Origin: Algoriphagus yeomjeoni
GTDB lineage: Bacteria; Bacteroidota; Bacteroidia; Cytophagales; Cyclobacteriaceae
Assembly: GCF_003259505.1 (NCBI RefSeq)
Contig: NZ_QLLK01000005.1
Coordinates: forward strand, 1-64,000
DNA: 64,000 bases
Reading direction: 5' to 3'
The notes beneath the pieces were generated by a model. It saw only the letters and a list, made by a program, of their open reading frames with translations. It searched no databases and was not told the origin of the DNA. Below are positions 46,051 through 55,577 of this stretch, in pieces (within the stretch, counting starts at the first letter, position 1; each line of letters begins with the position of its first letter). The position numbers and the translations under genes are program-made.

Positions 46051-47496
46051 TCATTTTACTTTAATAATCACTCGTCTATACCTAGTTAAAGCAGGGCTTC
46101 CATTGTCCGTGACTTCACAGATCACATGGATCGTTTGTCCCGGTTTGGCATCTTTTGGTACTGTTAGTTTTGCGTCTTGCTCATTTGACTGATTGATTGA
46201 CACCTTTCCTGAGTAAGTTCCTGGATCTTGATACTGCCACCAGCTGTAGTTAAGTTTATCTCCGTCTGGGTCGTATGATCCCGTTGCGCTAAGTTTTACA
46301 TTTGATCCTGCTTTTAGAAGCAAGTCTTCACTGTGAGCCAGCTTAACTATGGGCTCATGATTGGCTTCATCATAGGACTTAATAGTCCAGTCTGCACGTG
46401 CTGCAAAATCATTTTGCATCGCAGCAGTCCATCGCCAGAGTGGTTCCAGATAGTCTGTGAGTTCTTGATCGTTGGGGATTTCTTCTTTGAGTCGCTCTCT
46501 TCCCCATGCTGAGTTTCCATACCATCTGCCTTCAGGGTAAGTATATGAGGAATCCGACACGGGATCTAGCCAAGTATTTTCTCGGACTTTCACATATCTA
46601 CCACCCCATCCGCCATAGTCTGGAGATTCCATGCTGCGCAAGCCTGTAGGTATGATGTGTAAAAAAGCTGGAGAATCTCCCTCAGATCTAAAATCTCCCT
46701 TGTCAAATCCCTTATCACCTTCTTCATGAGCAGGATACATGGACAAAAGTGGGCCGTGTGCTTCCAGGATATTTTCATTCATCCAATCTGCAGCAAGGTG
46801 TTTCTGCTCTGCCTCTGGCAAATACTTTTTCCAATGATAGAAAATGGCAATAAACTGATCTGAGATAATCGTGGGAATATTGTATTTGCCCCAGACAGGG
46901 CGAATGTATTTCTGAAAAGTATCGTCTTGTTCCCAGATAAAATAAAATCGGATTTTACTGGCTACGGCATCCATTTTTTCTGGATGATCTTCCTCTATAG
47001 TTTTCAATGCTCGAGCAATAGTATTTGTCCCACCCCATGCCTGTATCCAAATAGGTCTTGCGTCAGATTCATCCAACAATACTTTTACGATATGCTGAGA
47101 TCCCGCTGTGATTTTTTCCATTTCGCCTTCTGTCTCTACATTGCCTAGAAAGGTTCTGGACTTGAGGAATTCTGCTGTAGGATAATCCTTATCATGCTTA
47201 AGTAAATTGGGTTGTACTTTGGCGTAAGCATCCAAGTAGGGTACAGCCCAGTCATCTCCAGCCCATTTGTGTCCATGCCAGTGGTATTGGGAACTTGAAG
47301 TTATGATCCCCTCAATATCCCATTCATTGGCATAAAGGAGAAAGCGAACCAAAGAGCACTCATCATCTATTTCCCCATCACTTGTTACGATGACACGTGG
47401 TTTTTCTGTCTTTTCCTGAGCAATAAGATCAGAACCTAAACTGCTGATTAGAATAGCTAGGAGTATGGATTTAGGAAAATGGATAAGTAGGTTCAT
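46051..47496 (-). CDS. Sde182/DUF1593 nucleoside-hydrolase-like protein
   Basis: A 481-residue exported paralogue (signal peptide about 1-26). Its acidic site is TSDGEIDDECSLVRFLLY, which differs from the DPDD form of others by lacking one Asp-Pro. It shares GITSSSQYHWHGHKWAGDDW-type sequence with the adjacent gene, so the two look like a recent tandem duplication. Other motifs: IWIQAWGGTNTIARAL, EGDSPAFLHIIPTGL, GGWGGRYVKVR, NDFAARADWT and the C-terminal Ig-like domain. Probably outside the cytoplasm; substrate unknown. Confidence 0.86.
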   Translation of the reverse strand: MNLLIHFPKSILLAILISSLGSDLIAQEKTEKPRVIVTSDGEIDDECSLVRFLLYANEWDIEGIITSSSQYHWHGHKWAGDDWAVPYLDAYAKVQPNLLKHDKDYPTAEFLKSRTFLGNVETEGEMEKITAGSQHIVKVLLDESDARPIWIQAWGGTNTIARALKTIEEDHPEKMDAVASKIRFYFIWEQDDTFQKYIRPVWGKYNIPTIISDQFIAIFYHWKKYLPEAEQKHLAADWMNENILEAHGPLLSMYPAHEEGDKGFDKGDFRSEGDSPAFLHIIPTGLRSMESPDYGGWGGRYVKVRENTWLDPVSDSSYTYPEGRWYGNSAWGRERLKEEIPNDQELTDYLEPLWRWTAAMQNDFAARADWTIKSYDEANHEPIVKLAHSEDLLLKAGSNVKLSATGSYDPDGDKLNYSWWQYQDPGTYSGKVSINQSNEQDAKLTVPKDAKPGQTIHVICEVTDNGSPALTRYRRVIIKVK

Positions 47497-47537
47497 GGCT
47501 GTTATGTTTCACATTTAAGCTGCTGGTACATTAGGTT

Positions 47538-48965
47538 TTAAGGTTTCACAGTTACTATTACTCGGGTATATCGCGTCAGTGCTGGACTACCGTTATCAGT
47601 CACTGCACAGATTAAATGGATGGTTCCAGTTCCTTGTGGTACTTTAAAAGAAGATTGCGCTTGATCAGCGTCTGTCAGTTTTACCTGCCCGCCTGCATTT
47701 GCAAGAGTGCTTGGCTCGGTATGAACATACCAATGATAGCTGAGTTTATCTCCGTCTGGATCTTTGCTTCCAGCTACACTTAGTTTGATGGTGTCACCAG
47801 GTTTGGCGCTCTGATTCAGCTTGCTTTTAGTGTAGACGATTGGAGGATGATTTGCTTCAGCGTAGGACTTTACGCTCCAGTCTGCCCGAGCGGCAAAGTC
47901 ATTCTGCATCGCATCAGACCAGCGCCACATAGGTTTGAAATAAGTGCTGCGCTGTGCTGCCGTAGAGTTGGACCCTTCACGTAAACTTGCTCTTCCCCAA
48001 CCATTACTTCCGTACCATCTGCCTTCTGGATACTCATAGCCAGAGACTGGTACTGAATCCAACCAGGTATTGTCACGGACTTTTACAAATCTCCCTCCCC
48101 AACCTCCAAAGTTTGGTGATTCCAAACTTCTCAAGCCTGTAGGAATGGTATGTAAAAACGCTGGGGAATCAACTTCAGAGCGGAAGTCACCGTTTTCCAT
48201 AGCGGGATAAAGTGCAGCTAAAGCACCGTGGTTTTGAAGAATATTGTCTATCATCCATGGTCCTTCAAAATAAGGAATCATTTCTGTAGGCTGCACCTGA
48301 GCCCATCGATAGGCAATTGCCTCAAACTGATCCGCGATGATGGTCGGGATATTATATTTCCCCCAATTCGGACGAATGTATTCCTGATAAGTCACATCCT
48401 GCTCCCAGATCAGATACAGACGCATCTTGTTAGCTACATATTCCATTTTGTCAGGATGGTTTTCTTCGATGCTTTTCAAAGCTCTGGCTAGTGTATTCGT
48501 CCCGCCCCAAGCTTGAATCCAAATAGGGCGATCATCTGTTTCATCCAACAAAACTTTCACTATAAGCTCTGAACCGGGAGTGATTTCAGTCATTTCACCT
48601 TCAGTTTTCACGTTGCCTAAGAGCGTTCTTTCGCGTAAAAATTCTGGGCTCGGAAAATCAGGGTCATGCTCTACCAGGTTTGGATAATCCTTGGCGTAGG
48701 CATCCAAATAAGGATCAATCCAATTATCTCCAGGCCAATTGTGGTCATGCGCATGATATTGTGAACTGGAGGTAATTATGCCTTCTACATCCCATTCATT
48801 CACATAATACAGGAAACGGACGATAGAACATTGATCATCTATTTCTCCATCACTGGTAACCAAAACCCGAGTTTTCTCAAATTTCTTTTTTTGAGCCATT
48901 CCTTCATAAAAACCAAGGAGGAGTAAGGCAATAAGTAGAAAAGGTATTTTGGCTAGGTATTTCAT
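47538..48965 (-). CDS. Sde182/DUF1593 nucleoside-hydrolase-like protein
   Basis: A 475-residue paralogue, closest to its downstream neighbour (TSDGEIDDQCSIVRFLYY; IWIQAWGGTNTLARAL; IPTGLRSLESPNFGGWGGRFVKVR). The start at 48965 leaves 7 bp after the kinase gene; a longer frame reaches 48998. Signal peptide about 1-24. The NH-like domain and Ig-like domain are complete (AGSKDPDGDKLSYHW). It directly follows the glycerol-kinase-like gene, linking the Sde182-type proteins to the sugar-uptake genes in one operon. Confidence 0.86.
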   Translation of the reverse strand: MKYLAKIPFLLIALLLLGFYEGMAQKKKFEKTRVLVTSDGEIDDQCSIVRFLYYVNEWDVEGIITSSSQYHAHDHNWPGDNWIDPYLDAYAKDYPNLVEHDPDFPSPEFLRERTLLGNVKTEGEMTEITPGSELIVKVLLDETDDRPIWIQAWGGTNTLARALKSIEENHPDKMEYVANKMRLYLIWEQDVTYQEYIRPNWGKYNIPTIIADQFEAIAYRWAQVQPTEMIPYFEGPWMIDNILQNHGALAALYPAMENGDFRSEVDSPAFLHTIPTGLRSLESPNFGGWGGRFVKVRDNTWLDSVPVSGYEYPEGRWYGSNGWGRASLREGSNSTAAQRSTYFKPMWRWSDAMQNDFAARADWSVKSYAEANHPPIVYTKSKLNQSAKPGDTIKLSVAGSKDPDGDKLSYHWYVHTEPSTLANAGGQVKLTDADQAQSSFKVPQGTGTIHLICAVTDNGSPALTRYTRVIVTVKP

Positions 48966-48972
48966 GGGGATT

Positions 48973-50466
48973 TCAGGTTTGGGAGTTTTTTTTGCCAATT
49001 ATTTTTTTCCATCCCTCATAATAGCCAGCTACTTTCTCCGAGTTTTCTCCAGGTAAAGTGCTAGTAGAACTTTGATTAAAGGATTTAAGCTGGTCTATAC
49101 TTTCATAGACTTTGGAGTTTAGGCCTGCCAAATAAGCGGCACCCAAAGCCGATACATCGGCAATCGCGATGTTGGAAACTTTGCGGTGAAGTATGTCAGC
49201 TAGGAATTGTACCACAAACTTGTTTGAAGTGATCCCTCCATCTATTTTTAGCTCTGTGAGGGGTGTGCCGGAATCGGCTTCCATGGCTACGATCACATCT
49301 TTGATCTGGTAAGGAACAGATTCCACAGCTGCACGGATTACATGGTTTTTGGATGATTCGAAGGATAGGCCTTCAATGGTTGCCTTGCGATTCATGTCCC
49401 AATGAGGTGCTCCCAATCCCGAGAAGGCCGGAACAATATAGACGCCTCCATTGTCGGAAAGGGAAAGGCATATTTGCTCCAGTTCTGATGCGTTTTCAAA
49501 AAGACCCAGTTGATTTTTTATCCATTCTATCGTGGCACCGGCAGAGACTATTATTCCCTCCAGCGCATAATCCACTCGATTTTCTGTGCTCCAGCATATC
49601 GTAGTGACCATTCCATTCTGAGAAGTTTTTGGTTCCTTTCCAATATTCATCAGAATTGAACTGCCCGTTCCCAGCGTGGCTTTGGCACTGCCTGGTTCAA
49701 AACATCCTTCCCCAAATGCAGCGGCATGAGAATCCCCAATCATTGCCGAAATGCTGATTTGATGATCCAATAGGCCTTCCAAATTGGTGGTGCCAAAGTG
49801 AAAAGAGGAGGGTTTTAATTCTGGTAAATTCAGTTTGGATAAACCGAAATCCGCCAATAACTCCTGATCCCAGCAAAGCTCTTTTAGATTGAAAAACTGG
49901 GTTCTGGAAGCATTTGTATAATCTGTTAGGTAAGATTGACCTTTGGTTAATTTATAAAGCAACCAAGTGTCAATCGTTCCAAAATAGGCTTCTCCTTTAT
50001 CGATTGCTTCTTTGATTTTAGGCTCATTGTCATAGAGCCAGATTACTTTGCTTCCCGAGAAATAAGGATCAATGATCAATCCGGTTTTCTCGTTGATTTT
50101 TGGTCCCAACCCTTCTTTTTCCAAGCTTTCACAGATGGCTACCGAACGCTTGCACTGCCATACAATTGCATTATAGAGTGGTTTGCCTGTTTTGTCCCAA
50201 AGCACAAAGGTCTCTCGCTGATTGGAAATCCCACAGGCTTTAATTTTGCTCAAATCTCCTTTTTTGGATACAAAGCCACCCAGACATTTACCCACTGAGG
50301 TTAAAATGTTTTGGTAGATCTCCTCAGGATCTTGCTCTACACGGTTTCCTTCCAAGTAGTGGGTTTTGAGAAGTTCTGTCTCCTTGTGCACAGCATTACC
50401 ATGCTCATCGAAGATGATGGTTTTGGTACTGCTGGTTCCTTGATCTATTGCTAATATGAAAGACAT
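48973..50466 (-). CDS. FGGY-family kinase (glycerol kinase-like)
   Basis: A 497-residue kinase most similar in motif order to glycerol kinase: AIDQGTSSTKTIIFDEHG, SNQRETFVLWDK, YTNASRTQFFN, LGTGSSILMNIG and GVYIVPAFSGLGAPHWD. One difference is MIGDSHAAAFG where glycerol kinases have GDQQAA, so the substrate may not be glycerol. It is placed between the permease and Sde182-type genes. In an apiose-type pathway it could phosphorylate apulose or dihydroxyacetone; in a plain reading it is a glycerol kinase. Only a biochemical test can decide. Confidence 0.75.
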   Translation of the reverse strand: MSFILAIDQGTSSTKTIIFDEHGNAVHKETELLKTHYLEGNRVEQDPEEIYQNILTSVGKCLGGFVSKKGDLSKIKACGISNQRETFVLWDKTGKPLYNAIVWQCKRSVAICESLEKEGLGPKINEKTGLIIDPYFSGSKVIWLYDNEPKIKEAIDKGEAYFGTIDTWLLYKLTKGQSYLTDYTNASRTQFFNLKELCWDQELLADFGLSKLNLPELKPSSFHFGTTNLEGLLDHQISISAMIGDSHAAAFGEGCFEPGSAKATLGTGSSILMNIGKEPKTSQNGMVTTICWSTENRVDYALEGIIVSAGATIEWIKNQLGLFENASELEQICLSLSDNGGVYIVPAFSGLGAPHWDMNRKATIEGLSFESSKNHVIRAAVESVPYQIKDVIVAMEADSGTPLTELKIDGGITSNKFVVQFLADILHRKVSNIAIADVSALGAAYLAGLNSKVYESIDQLKSFNQSSTSTLPGENSEKVAGYYEGWKKIIGKKNSQT

Positions 50467-50517
50467 GTTTCTAATTTCTGTTGTTAAACCGTTTCATAAT
50501 CTGACCTATATGGACGA

Positions 50518-51492
50518 TTACTCACTCTTTTGATTCGACTTGTCGATAATGACAGCTAGTAGTATCACCATCCCTTTGATTACCTGCTGCCAAAAAGGAG
50601 AAACATTCATGAGGATCAGACCATTGTTCAGCACGCCTATAATGATTGCGCCGAGGACTGTTCCCCAGATTGTTCCTCTGCCTCCGGAAAGTGAAGTACC
50701 ACCAATCACCACTGCGGCAATTGCATCCAATTCATAACTTATTCCGGCATTTGGCTGTGCGGAATCCAGTCGAGCTGTTACCAGCACCCCACCAACGGCT
50801 GCAAGCAATCCAGCAATGGAATACACCCAGATTTTGACTTTGTTAATCGGAATTCCAGAGAGTCGGGAAGCATTTTCATTTCCACCTATAGCGTAGATGT
50901 ATCTTCCAAATCGGGTTTTGCTCGTAAGAATAACTGCTGTGATTACCACTAGACCTGAGATCCATACCGGCATAGGTATTCCTAAGAACCATCCCGTCCC
51001 TAAGAAACCGAAACTACCTCCCAGTCCTGTGATGGGATGGCCTTTTGTCCAGAGCATGGTGAATCCACGGGCCATGGTGAGCATGGCTAGCGTAGCGACA
51101 AAAGGAGGAACTTTGAATTTGGTGACCGCATATCCATTAACAAATCCTAAGCCTCCGCCGATTAAAAATCCGGCTACTATTGCACCTAAAACTGTGAATC
51201 CAATAAACAGATTTAATGAGGGAATGCTGAGTCCATTTTTCAATAAACCTGCCGTCACTGCTCCGCAAAATGCCAAGATAGAACCTACAGAAAGGTCAAT
51301 TCCGGCAGTTAAAACAACCAGTGTCATTCCCACCGAGATGCATACGTTCACAGAGATTTGGCGCATGACATTCCAAAAATTGTCGGTAGACATGAAATTG
51401 TCTGTAAGCAATGCCAAAGCCAAGCATAATACGAATAATGCGATAAGTGACTGAAACTGGGCTATGTTAAAGTTTTTCTTCAAAGAGATCAT
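50518..51492 (-). CDS. Ribose/pentose-type ABC transporter permease
   Basis: A 324-residue membrane protein with about eight to ten hydrophobic segments, of the RbsC/AraH type. The motifs GMTLVVLTAGIDLSVGSILAFCG, GLGFVNGYAVTKFKVPPFVATL and IWGTVLGAIIIGVLNNGL are typical. It overlaps the ATPase gene by 4 bp. Imports a monosaccharide across the inner membrane. Such sugar ABC importers are uncommon in Bacteroidota. Confidence 0.92.
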   Translation of the reverse strand: MISLKKNFNIAQFQSLIALFVLCLALALLTDNFMSTDNFWNVMRQISVNVCISVGMTLVVLTAGIDLSVGSILAFCGAVTAGLLKNGLSIPSLNLFIGFTVLGAIVAGFLIGGGLGFVNGYAVTKFKVPPFVATLAMLTMARGFTMLWTKGHPITGLGGSFGFLGTGWFLGIPMPVWISGLVVITAVILTSKTRFGRYIYAIGGNENASRLSGIPINKVKIWVYSIAGLLAAVGGVLVTARLDSAQPNAGISYELDAIAAVVIGGTSLSGGRGTIWGTVLGAIIIGVLNNGLILMNVSPFWQQVIKGMVILLAVIIDKSNQKSE

Positions 51493-53009
51493 TGATTCAT
51501 GTTTTCAGGGATGCAGGCATTCATTATGTTAGTTTCGGTGGCTTCTTCACTCGAAAACTCGGCGGTGATTTCTCCTTCAGACATGACTAATATTCTGTCT
51601 GAAATAGCCAGTATTTCGGGGATTTCAGAAGAAATAACTAGGATGGAAATGCCAGAGGCACTTAGTCGGGCGATAAGTTCATAGATTTCATTTTTGGCAT
51701 TTATGTCTATTCCACGCGTAGGTTCGTCCAGCATGAGCACGGTGGGGTTTCGCTCTATCCACTTACCTAATATTACTTTTTGCTGATTTCCGCCACTCAG
51801 ATTTTTGATTGCTTGATCTTCGTTGTGAACTTTGATTTTCAGGGAAGCGACATGTTTATCATAGAGTTTGGTATGTAAGGCATCGCTCAGAAATCCGAAT
51901 TTGCTGACCTTCTCGATCACGGTAAGGCTTAGGTTTTTTGAAACCGACATTCCTGCTACAATCCCATCTTTTTTGCGGTCTTCAGGTACCAGAGCCATAC
52001 CCGCATCAATTGCTTCAATGGGACTTTTGAAGCCTGTTTTCTGGCCATTAAGTAGGATAGAGCCTGTCAATTTGCGGTGGTTAAGCCCAAAGAGACTTTC
52101 GCAGAGCTCTGTCCGTCCTGCTCCCATCAATCCATAAACTCCCAGGACTTCTCCTTTGCATAAATCGAAACTAATGTCTTTTAGTAAAGGACGTTGGGGA
52201 TTTTCAGGATTGAGTAAGCCAAGGTTTTTGACTTCTAAGACTTTTTCTTCTGTACAGTTTTTGGTGGATTTTTTGACCACTTTCACTTCACGCCCTGCCA
52301 TCATATTGATGAGTTGGGAACGGGATATTTCTGAAACTCCCCCTTGACCGACCACTTTCCCATCCCTCAGAACCACAAAATCATCTGCTAACGCAAAAAG
52401 CTCATCCAGTTTGTGTGAGATATAGACAATGGCTTTACCCTCTGCTTTTAGTTTATTGATGATTTCGAAGAGAACTTCCACTTCGCTTTCCCCGATGGCT
52501 GAAGTAGGCTCATCCATAAAAACTACCTCAGATTCAGTGAGCAGGGCTTTGGCGATTTCTACGATTTGCTGTTGGCCAACTTTCAGAGTGCCTACCAAGG
52601 CTGTTGGTTCTACTTCCAGTTTGAGTCTGTTAAGTAAAGCTTTAGTCTTGTTGATCATTTTCTCGCGCTCCAAAAAGCCAAATGCATTGACCAACTCTCT
52701 TCCTAAGAAGATGTTTTGAGCTACCGTCAGGTAAGGAATCAGATTTAACTCTTGGTGAATAATTCCAATTCCCATTTCCTGAGCGTCCTTAGGTCTGGAG
52801 AATTTAATTTCTTGGCCTTTAAAGAGAATTTGTCCCTCAAAATCAGTGTAAATACCTGACATGATTTTCAAAAGGGTAGATTTTCCTGCGCCGTTTTCAC
52901 CGATTAATGCGGTTACTTTTCCACCTTCCAGACGGAGATTGACATTACTGAGGGCAGTAACTCCAGAGAACTTTTTGGTTATTTCTTTTACTTCCAGTAG
53001 TGCCGTCAT
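51489..53009 (-). CDS. Ribose/pentose-type ABC transporter ATPase (two NBDs)
   Basis: A 506-residue fused ATPase of the RbsA type. The first half has Walker A GENGAGKSTLLK and signature LKVGQQQIVEIAKAL; Walker B is VVFMDEPTS. The second half has a degenerate P-loop GLMGAGRTELCESL, signature LSGGNQQKVILGKW and Walker B TVLMLDEPTRG. It drives uptake by the adjacent permease. Tightly packed with its neighbours (1-bp gap, 4-bp overlap). Confidence 0.93.
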   Translation of the reverse strand: MTALLEVKEITKKFSGVTALSNVNLRLEGGKVTALIGENGAGKSTLLKIMSGIYTDFEGQILFKGQEIKFSRPKDAQEMGIGIIHQELNLIPYLTVAQNIFLGRELVNAFGFLEREKMINKTKALLNRLKLEVEPTALVGTLKVGQQQIVEIAKALLTESEVVFMDEPTSAIGESEVEVLFEIINKLKAEGKAIVYISHKLDELFALADDFVVLRDGKVVGQGGVSEISRSQLINMMAGREVKVVKKSTKNCTEEKVLEVKNLGLLNPENPQRPLLKDISFDLCKGEVLGVYGLMGAGRTELCESLFGLNHRKLTGSILLNGQKTGFKSPIEAIDAGMALVPEDRKKDGIVAGMSVSKNLSLTVIEKVSKFGFLSDALHTKLYDKHVASLKIKVHNEDQAIKNLSGGNQQKVILGKWIERNPTVLMLDEPTRGIDINAKNEIYELIARLSASGISILVISSEIPEILAISDRILVMSEGEITAEFSSEEATETNIMNACIPENMNQ

Positions 53010-53010
53010 G

Positions 53011-53634
53011 CTATGAGGAGATTTGGAGAGTAAATGGAATAACCTCGAGTTGATCTAGATTCAAATGAACTTTGTTGAGTTCAATAGCTCCTTCAAATTT
53101 CACTGAATCTCCCTCTTTTACTTTGGATCTGAAACTTGGTATTACTTCTTGGCGAATCCTGTCGTTCATTGCCTCAGAGATGCTGTTGAAATCCGCAGTA
53201 TCTTCGTAATCATTGATTTTGACCAATCCTGAAGCATCACGGAGCGCATTTCCAAAAATGAATTCCGTTTCAATTTCTATTCTAGAACTGCCTACTTGAA
53301 GCAGCACATTGTTTTCATTTACAGCGCTGACTATGCCTTCTCCTTTCACCCGGAAATAGCCAATATTGCCAATACCTAAGGCATGACTATTTTTCTCAAA
53401 TGTGCTATTAACGTCCTGATTGAAACTGTCAATTAGTTGCGATATATCAGAGCAATCTTGGTAAGCCTTTGCGAGATCCTGATTCCAGATGCCATCAACA
53501 TAGGCTTTCGCATTGAAAACCGTTTGCTGATTTTCTGCCAGTTTTTGGTCCAAGGGCTGGATATAGATTGAATTATAACCCACAAGAGCCAATGCAACTA
53601 CTCCAATGCCATATTTTATAGCTTTATTATTCAT
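53011..53634 (-). CDS. DUF2291 family protein
   Basis: A 207-residue protein with one N-terminal membrane anchor (about 5-25) and a periplasmic domain, matching DUF2291. The family accompanies RbsABC-type sugar importers, as here between binding protein and ATPase; the role is unknown. The start at 53634 overlaps the binding-protein stop by 8 bp (ATGAATAA), and the frame is open 30 bp further up. Confidence 0.82.
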   Translation of the reverse strand: MNNKAIKYGIGVVALALVGYNSIYIQPLDQKLAENQQTVFNAKAYVDGIWNQDLAKAYQDCSDISQLIDSFNQDVNSTFEKNSHALGIGNIGYFRVKGEGIVSAVNENNVLLQVGSSRIEIETEFIFGNALRDASGLVKINDYEDTADFNSISEAMNDRIRQEVIPSFRSKVKEGDSVKFEGAIELNKVHLNLDQLEVIPFTLQISS

Positions 53635-54586
53635 CGCTTCCGTAGGCTTCGTACTCATGTACATTTTCTTGATTGACCATTTCTACAGTCACAGGGACTT
53701 TTTGTGCGAAATCCCGTTTGCCATTGAAGTACTCCAATGCATAATTGGCGGCTGTTCTAGCGATTAGCTTTGGGAATTGCATTCCCGTAGCAAGGATTTT
53801 TTTCTGCTCGATGGAGGTGATCACATCGCTTGCTCCGTCAAAGCCAAAAACCATGACTTGCTCTGCTTTTCCTGCAGCCACCAAAGCCTGGTAAGCTCCC
53901 ATGGCCATTCCGTCATTTCCGCAGAAGACTCCCTTGATATCTGGGTGTACCTGTAAAATAGATTCCATTACTTCCATGGCTTTGTTTCTGTCGAAGTCAG
54001 CATTTTGCTGAGCGACCATTTGTAGGTCAGGATAGTTATCGACTACAGAGTGAAATCCTTTCGAGCGACTCCAGGTATTATTGTCTCCGACCAAGCCTAA
54101 GATTTCTACGTACTTTCCACTTTTATTCAGCTTCTCCACGAAGTATTTGCCTATAGCTACGCATCCCGCATAGCTGTCTGAGAGAATTTGACTGGTTGCT
54201 GCGTCCGTAGCGTTTATTTCCCGATCCATGCAGAACACAGGGATTTCAGCCTTTTTGGCAATTCTCACATTTGCGATCGAGCCATCCGCATCTGTGGGAT
54301 TGAAAAGTATAGCGTCGTAGCCTGAAGAGATCGCATTTTCGAAGTGATCTGTCTCCAGTGCGGTATTATTTTGGGAATCAAAAATAGTAGCCTCAAATCC
54401 TAGCTCTATGGCATGGTTGGCAGCAGTTTCTGCCAGCACTACAAACCATGGGTTATTGAGTGAGGATACGATTACGGCCACTTTTTTACGCTGATCCTGC
54501 TTTTCAGACTTCTGTTCTTTGCAGCTGAATAACATAGTGGTGAGGAGAAGCAGGCATACAATTTTTATGGGTTTGAAATAGGTCAT
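53627..54586 (-). CDS. Sugar ABC transporter substrate-binding lipoprotein (RbsB type)
   Basis: A 319-residue periplasmic-binding protein of the type 1 ribose/galactose class. Signal peptide ends at a lipobox (MLFSC, Cys22), so it is membrane-anchored, as expected in a Bacteroidota cell. Motifs: VAVIVSSLNNPWFVVLAE at the N-terminus, AILFNPTDADGSI around residue 105, and GVFCGNDGMAMGAYQALVAAG. Its specificity would tell the substrate of the cluster; pentoses and other monosaccharides are likely. Confidence 0.92.
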   Translation of the reverse strand: MTYFKPIKIVCLLLLTTMLFSCKEQKSEKQDQRKKVAVIVSSLNNPWFVVLAETAANHAIELGFEATIFDSQNNTALETDHFENAISSGYDAILFNPTDADGSIANVRIAKKAEIPVFCMDREINATDAATSQILSDSYAGCVAIGKYFVEKLNKSGKYVEILGLVGDNNTWSRSKGFHSVVDNYPDLQMVAQQNADFDRNKAMEVMESILQVHPDIKGVFCGNDGMAMGAYQALVAAGKAEQVMVFGFDGASDVITSIEQKKILATGMQFPKLIARTAANYALEYFNGKRDFAQKVPVTVEMVNQENVHEYEAYGSDE

Positions 54587-54602
54587 TTTGGGTGGGTTGT
54601 TG

Positions 54603-55571
54603 TTATTTCAGAAGTGCTTCGGCCTTTGCCAAAATACCATCTCGGGATATGCCGTAGTGCTTGAAGATTTCTCCCTGTGAACCTGTTACGGTGTATTCAT
54701 CTGGTATTCCGATGATATGGAATCGGTTTCTGGCTCCTTTTTGGAAAAGGTAGGAAGCGCAGGCTTCACCCAATCCTCCGTTTACCATATGTTCTTCCAC
54801 CGTGATAATCGGTTTGCCTTCAGCAGCCAATTCATCCAAAAGTGCTGTGTCTAATGGCTTAATTGTATGCATACTTACTACTTTGGCAGCGACATCATGC
54901 TTTTCTTCTAAAGCTTTTGCAGCCTGCCATGCAGGGTAGACAGTTTCACCGTTTGCGATGATGGTGAGATCATTTCCTTCACGTACAATTCGACCTTTTC
55001 CAAATTCAAACTCTTGGTTTTCCTCAGATAGAAAAGGCATGAGTTTTTTGCCAAATCGGAGATAAATCGGTTGATCTAGCTTCGCGGCTAATAGTACAGC
55101 TTGTTCCGTTTCGAAATTGTCAGCAGGTACGACAATGATTATATTATTGATCGCTCGAAGCACGGCAAAATCATGTAGACTGTGGTGAGTAGTTCCTAGT
55201 GCCCCGTAGCTTACTCCTGCACTGATTCCGACCAGTTTGACTGGGTTGTCGGAATAGGCTACGTCGTTTTTGATCTGTTCTAAAGCCCGCGCTGTAAGAA
55301 AACAAGCAGGAGAAATGGCAAATGTTTTCTTTCCTGCAGATGCCAAGCCAGCAGCTACGCCCACAAGATTTTGCTCAGCAATACCTACTTCTACAATCTG
55401 CTCAGGGAATTTTTGACCGAAGGGAACGAGTTTTCCTGAACCACGAGAGTCACTTGTCACCACGATGATCGATTTATCTATGACGGCTAATGATTCCAAT
55501 GTATCAGCGAAAACCTCCTGGTTTGCGCTTCCCATTTTCAGGTCAGTCTCTATTATTTTATCTAATTCCAT
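54603..55571 (-). CDS. Transketolase C-terminal half (pyrimidine-binding and regulatory domains)
   Basis: A 322-residue half transketolase, with the pyrimidine-binding domain (VVTSDSRGSGKLVPF, VEVGIAEQNLVGVAAGLA including the catalytic Glu) and the C-terminal domain (TVEEHMVNGGLGEACASYL). It pairs with the adjacent N-terminal half to make a full thiamine diphosphate enzyme. Split forms occur in the apulose-4-phosphate transketolase (AptAB) and other dedicated pathways, separate from the housekeeping enzyme. Only 6 bp separate the two genes. Confidence 0.92.
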   Translation of the reverse strand: MELDKIIETDLKMGSANQEVFADTLESLAVIDKSIIVVTSDSRGSGKLVPFGQKFPEQIVEVGIAEQNLVGVAAGLASAGKKTFAISPACFLTARALEQIKNDVAYSDNPVKLVGISAGVSYGALGTTHHSLHDFAVLRAINNIIIVVPADNFETEQAVLLAAKLDQPIYLRFGKKLMPFLSEENQEFEFGKGRIVREGNDLTIIANGETVYPAWQAAKALEEKHDVAAKVVSMHTIKPLDTALLDELAAEGKPIITVEEHMVNGGLGEACASYLFQKGARNRFHIIGIPDEYTVTGSQGEIFKHYGISRDGILAKAEALLK

Positions 55572-55577
55572 GATTCG

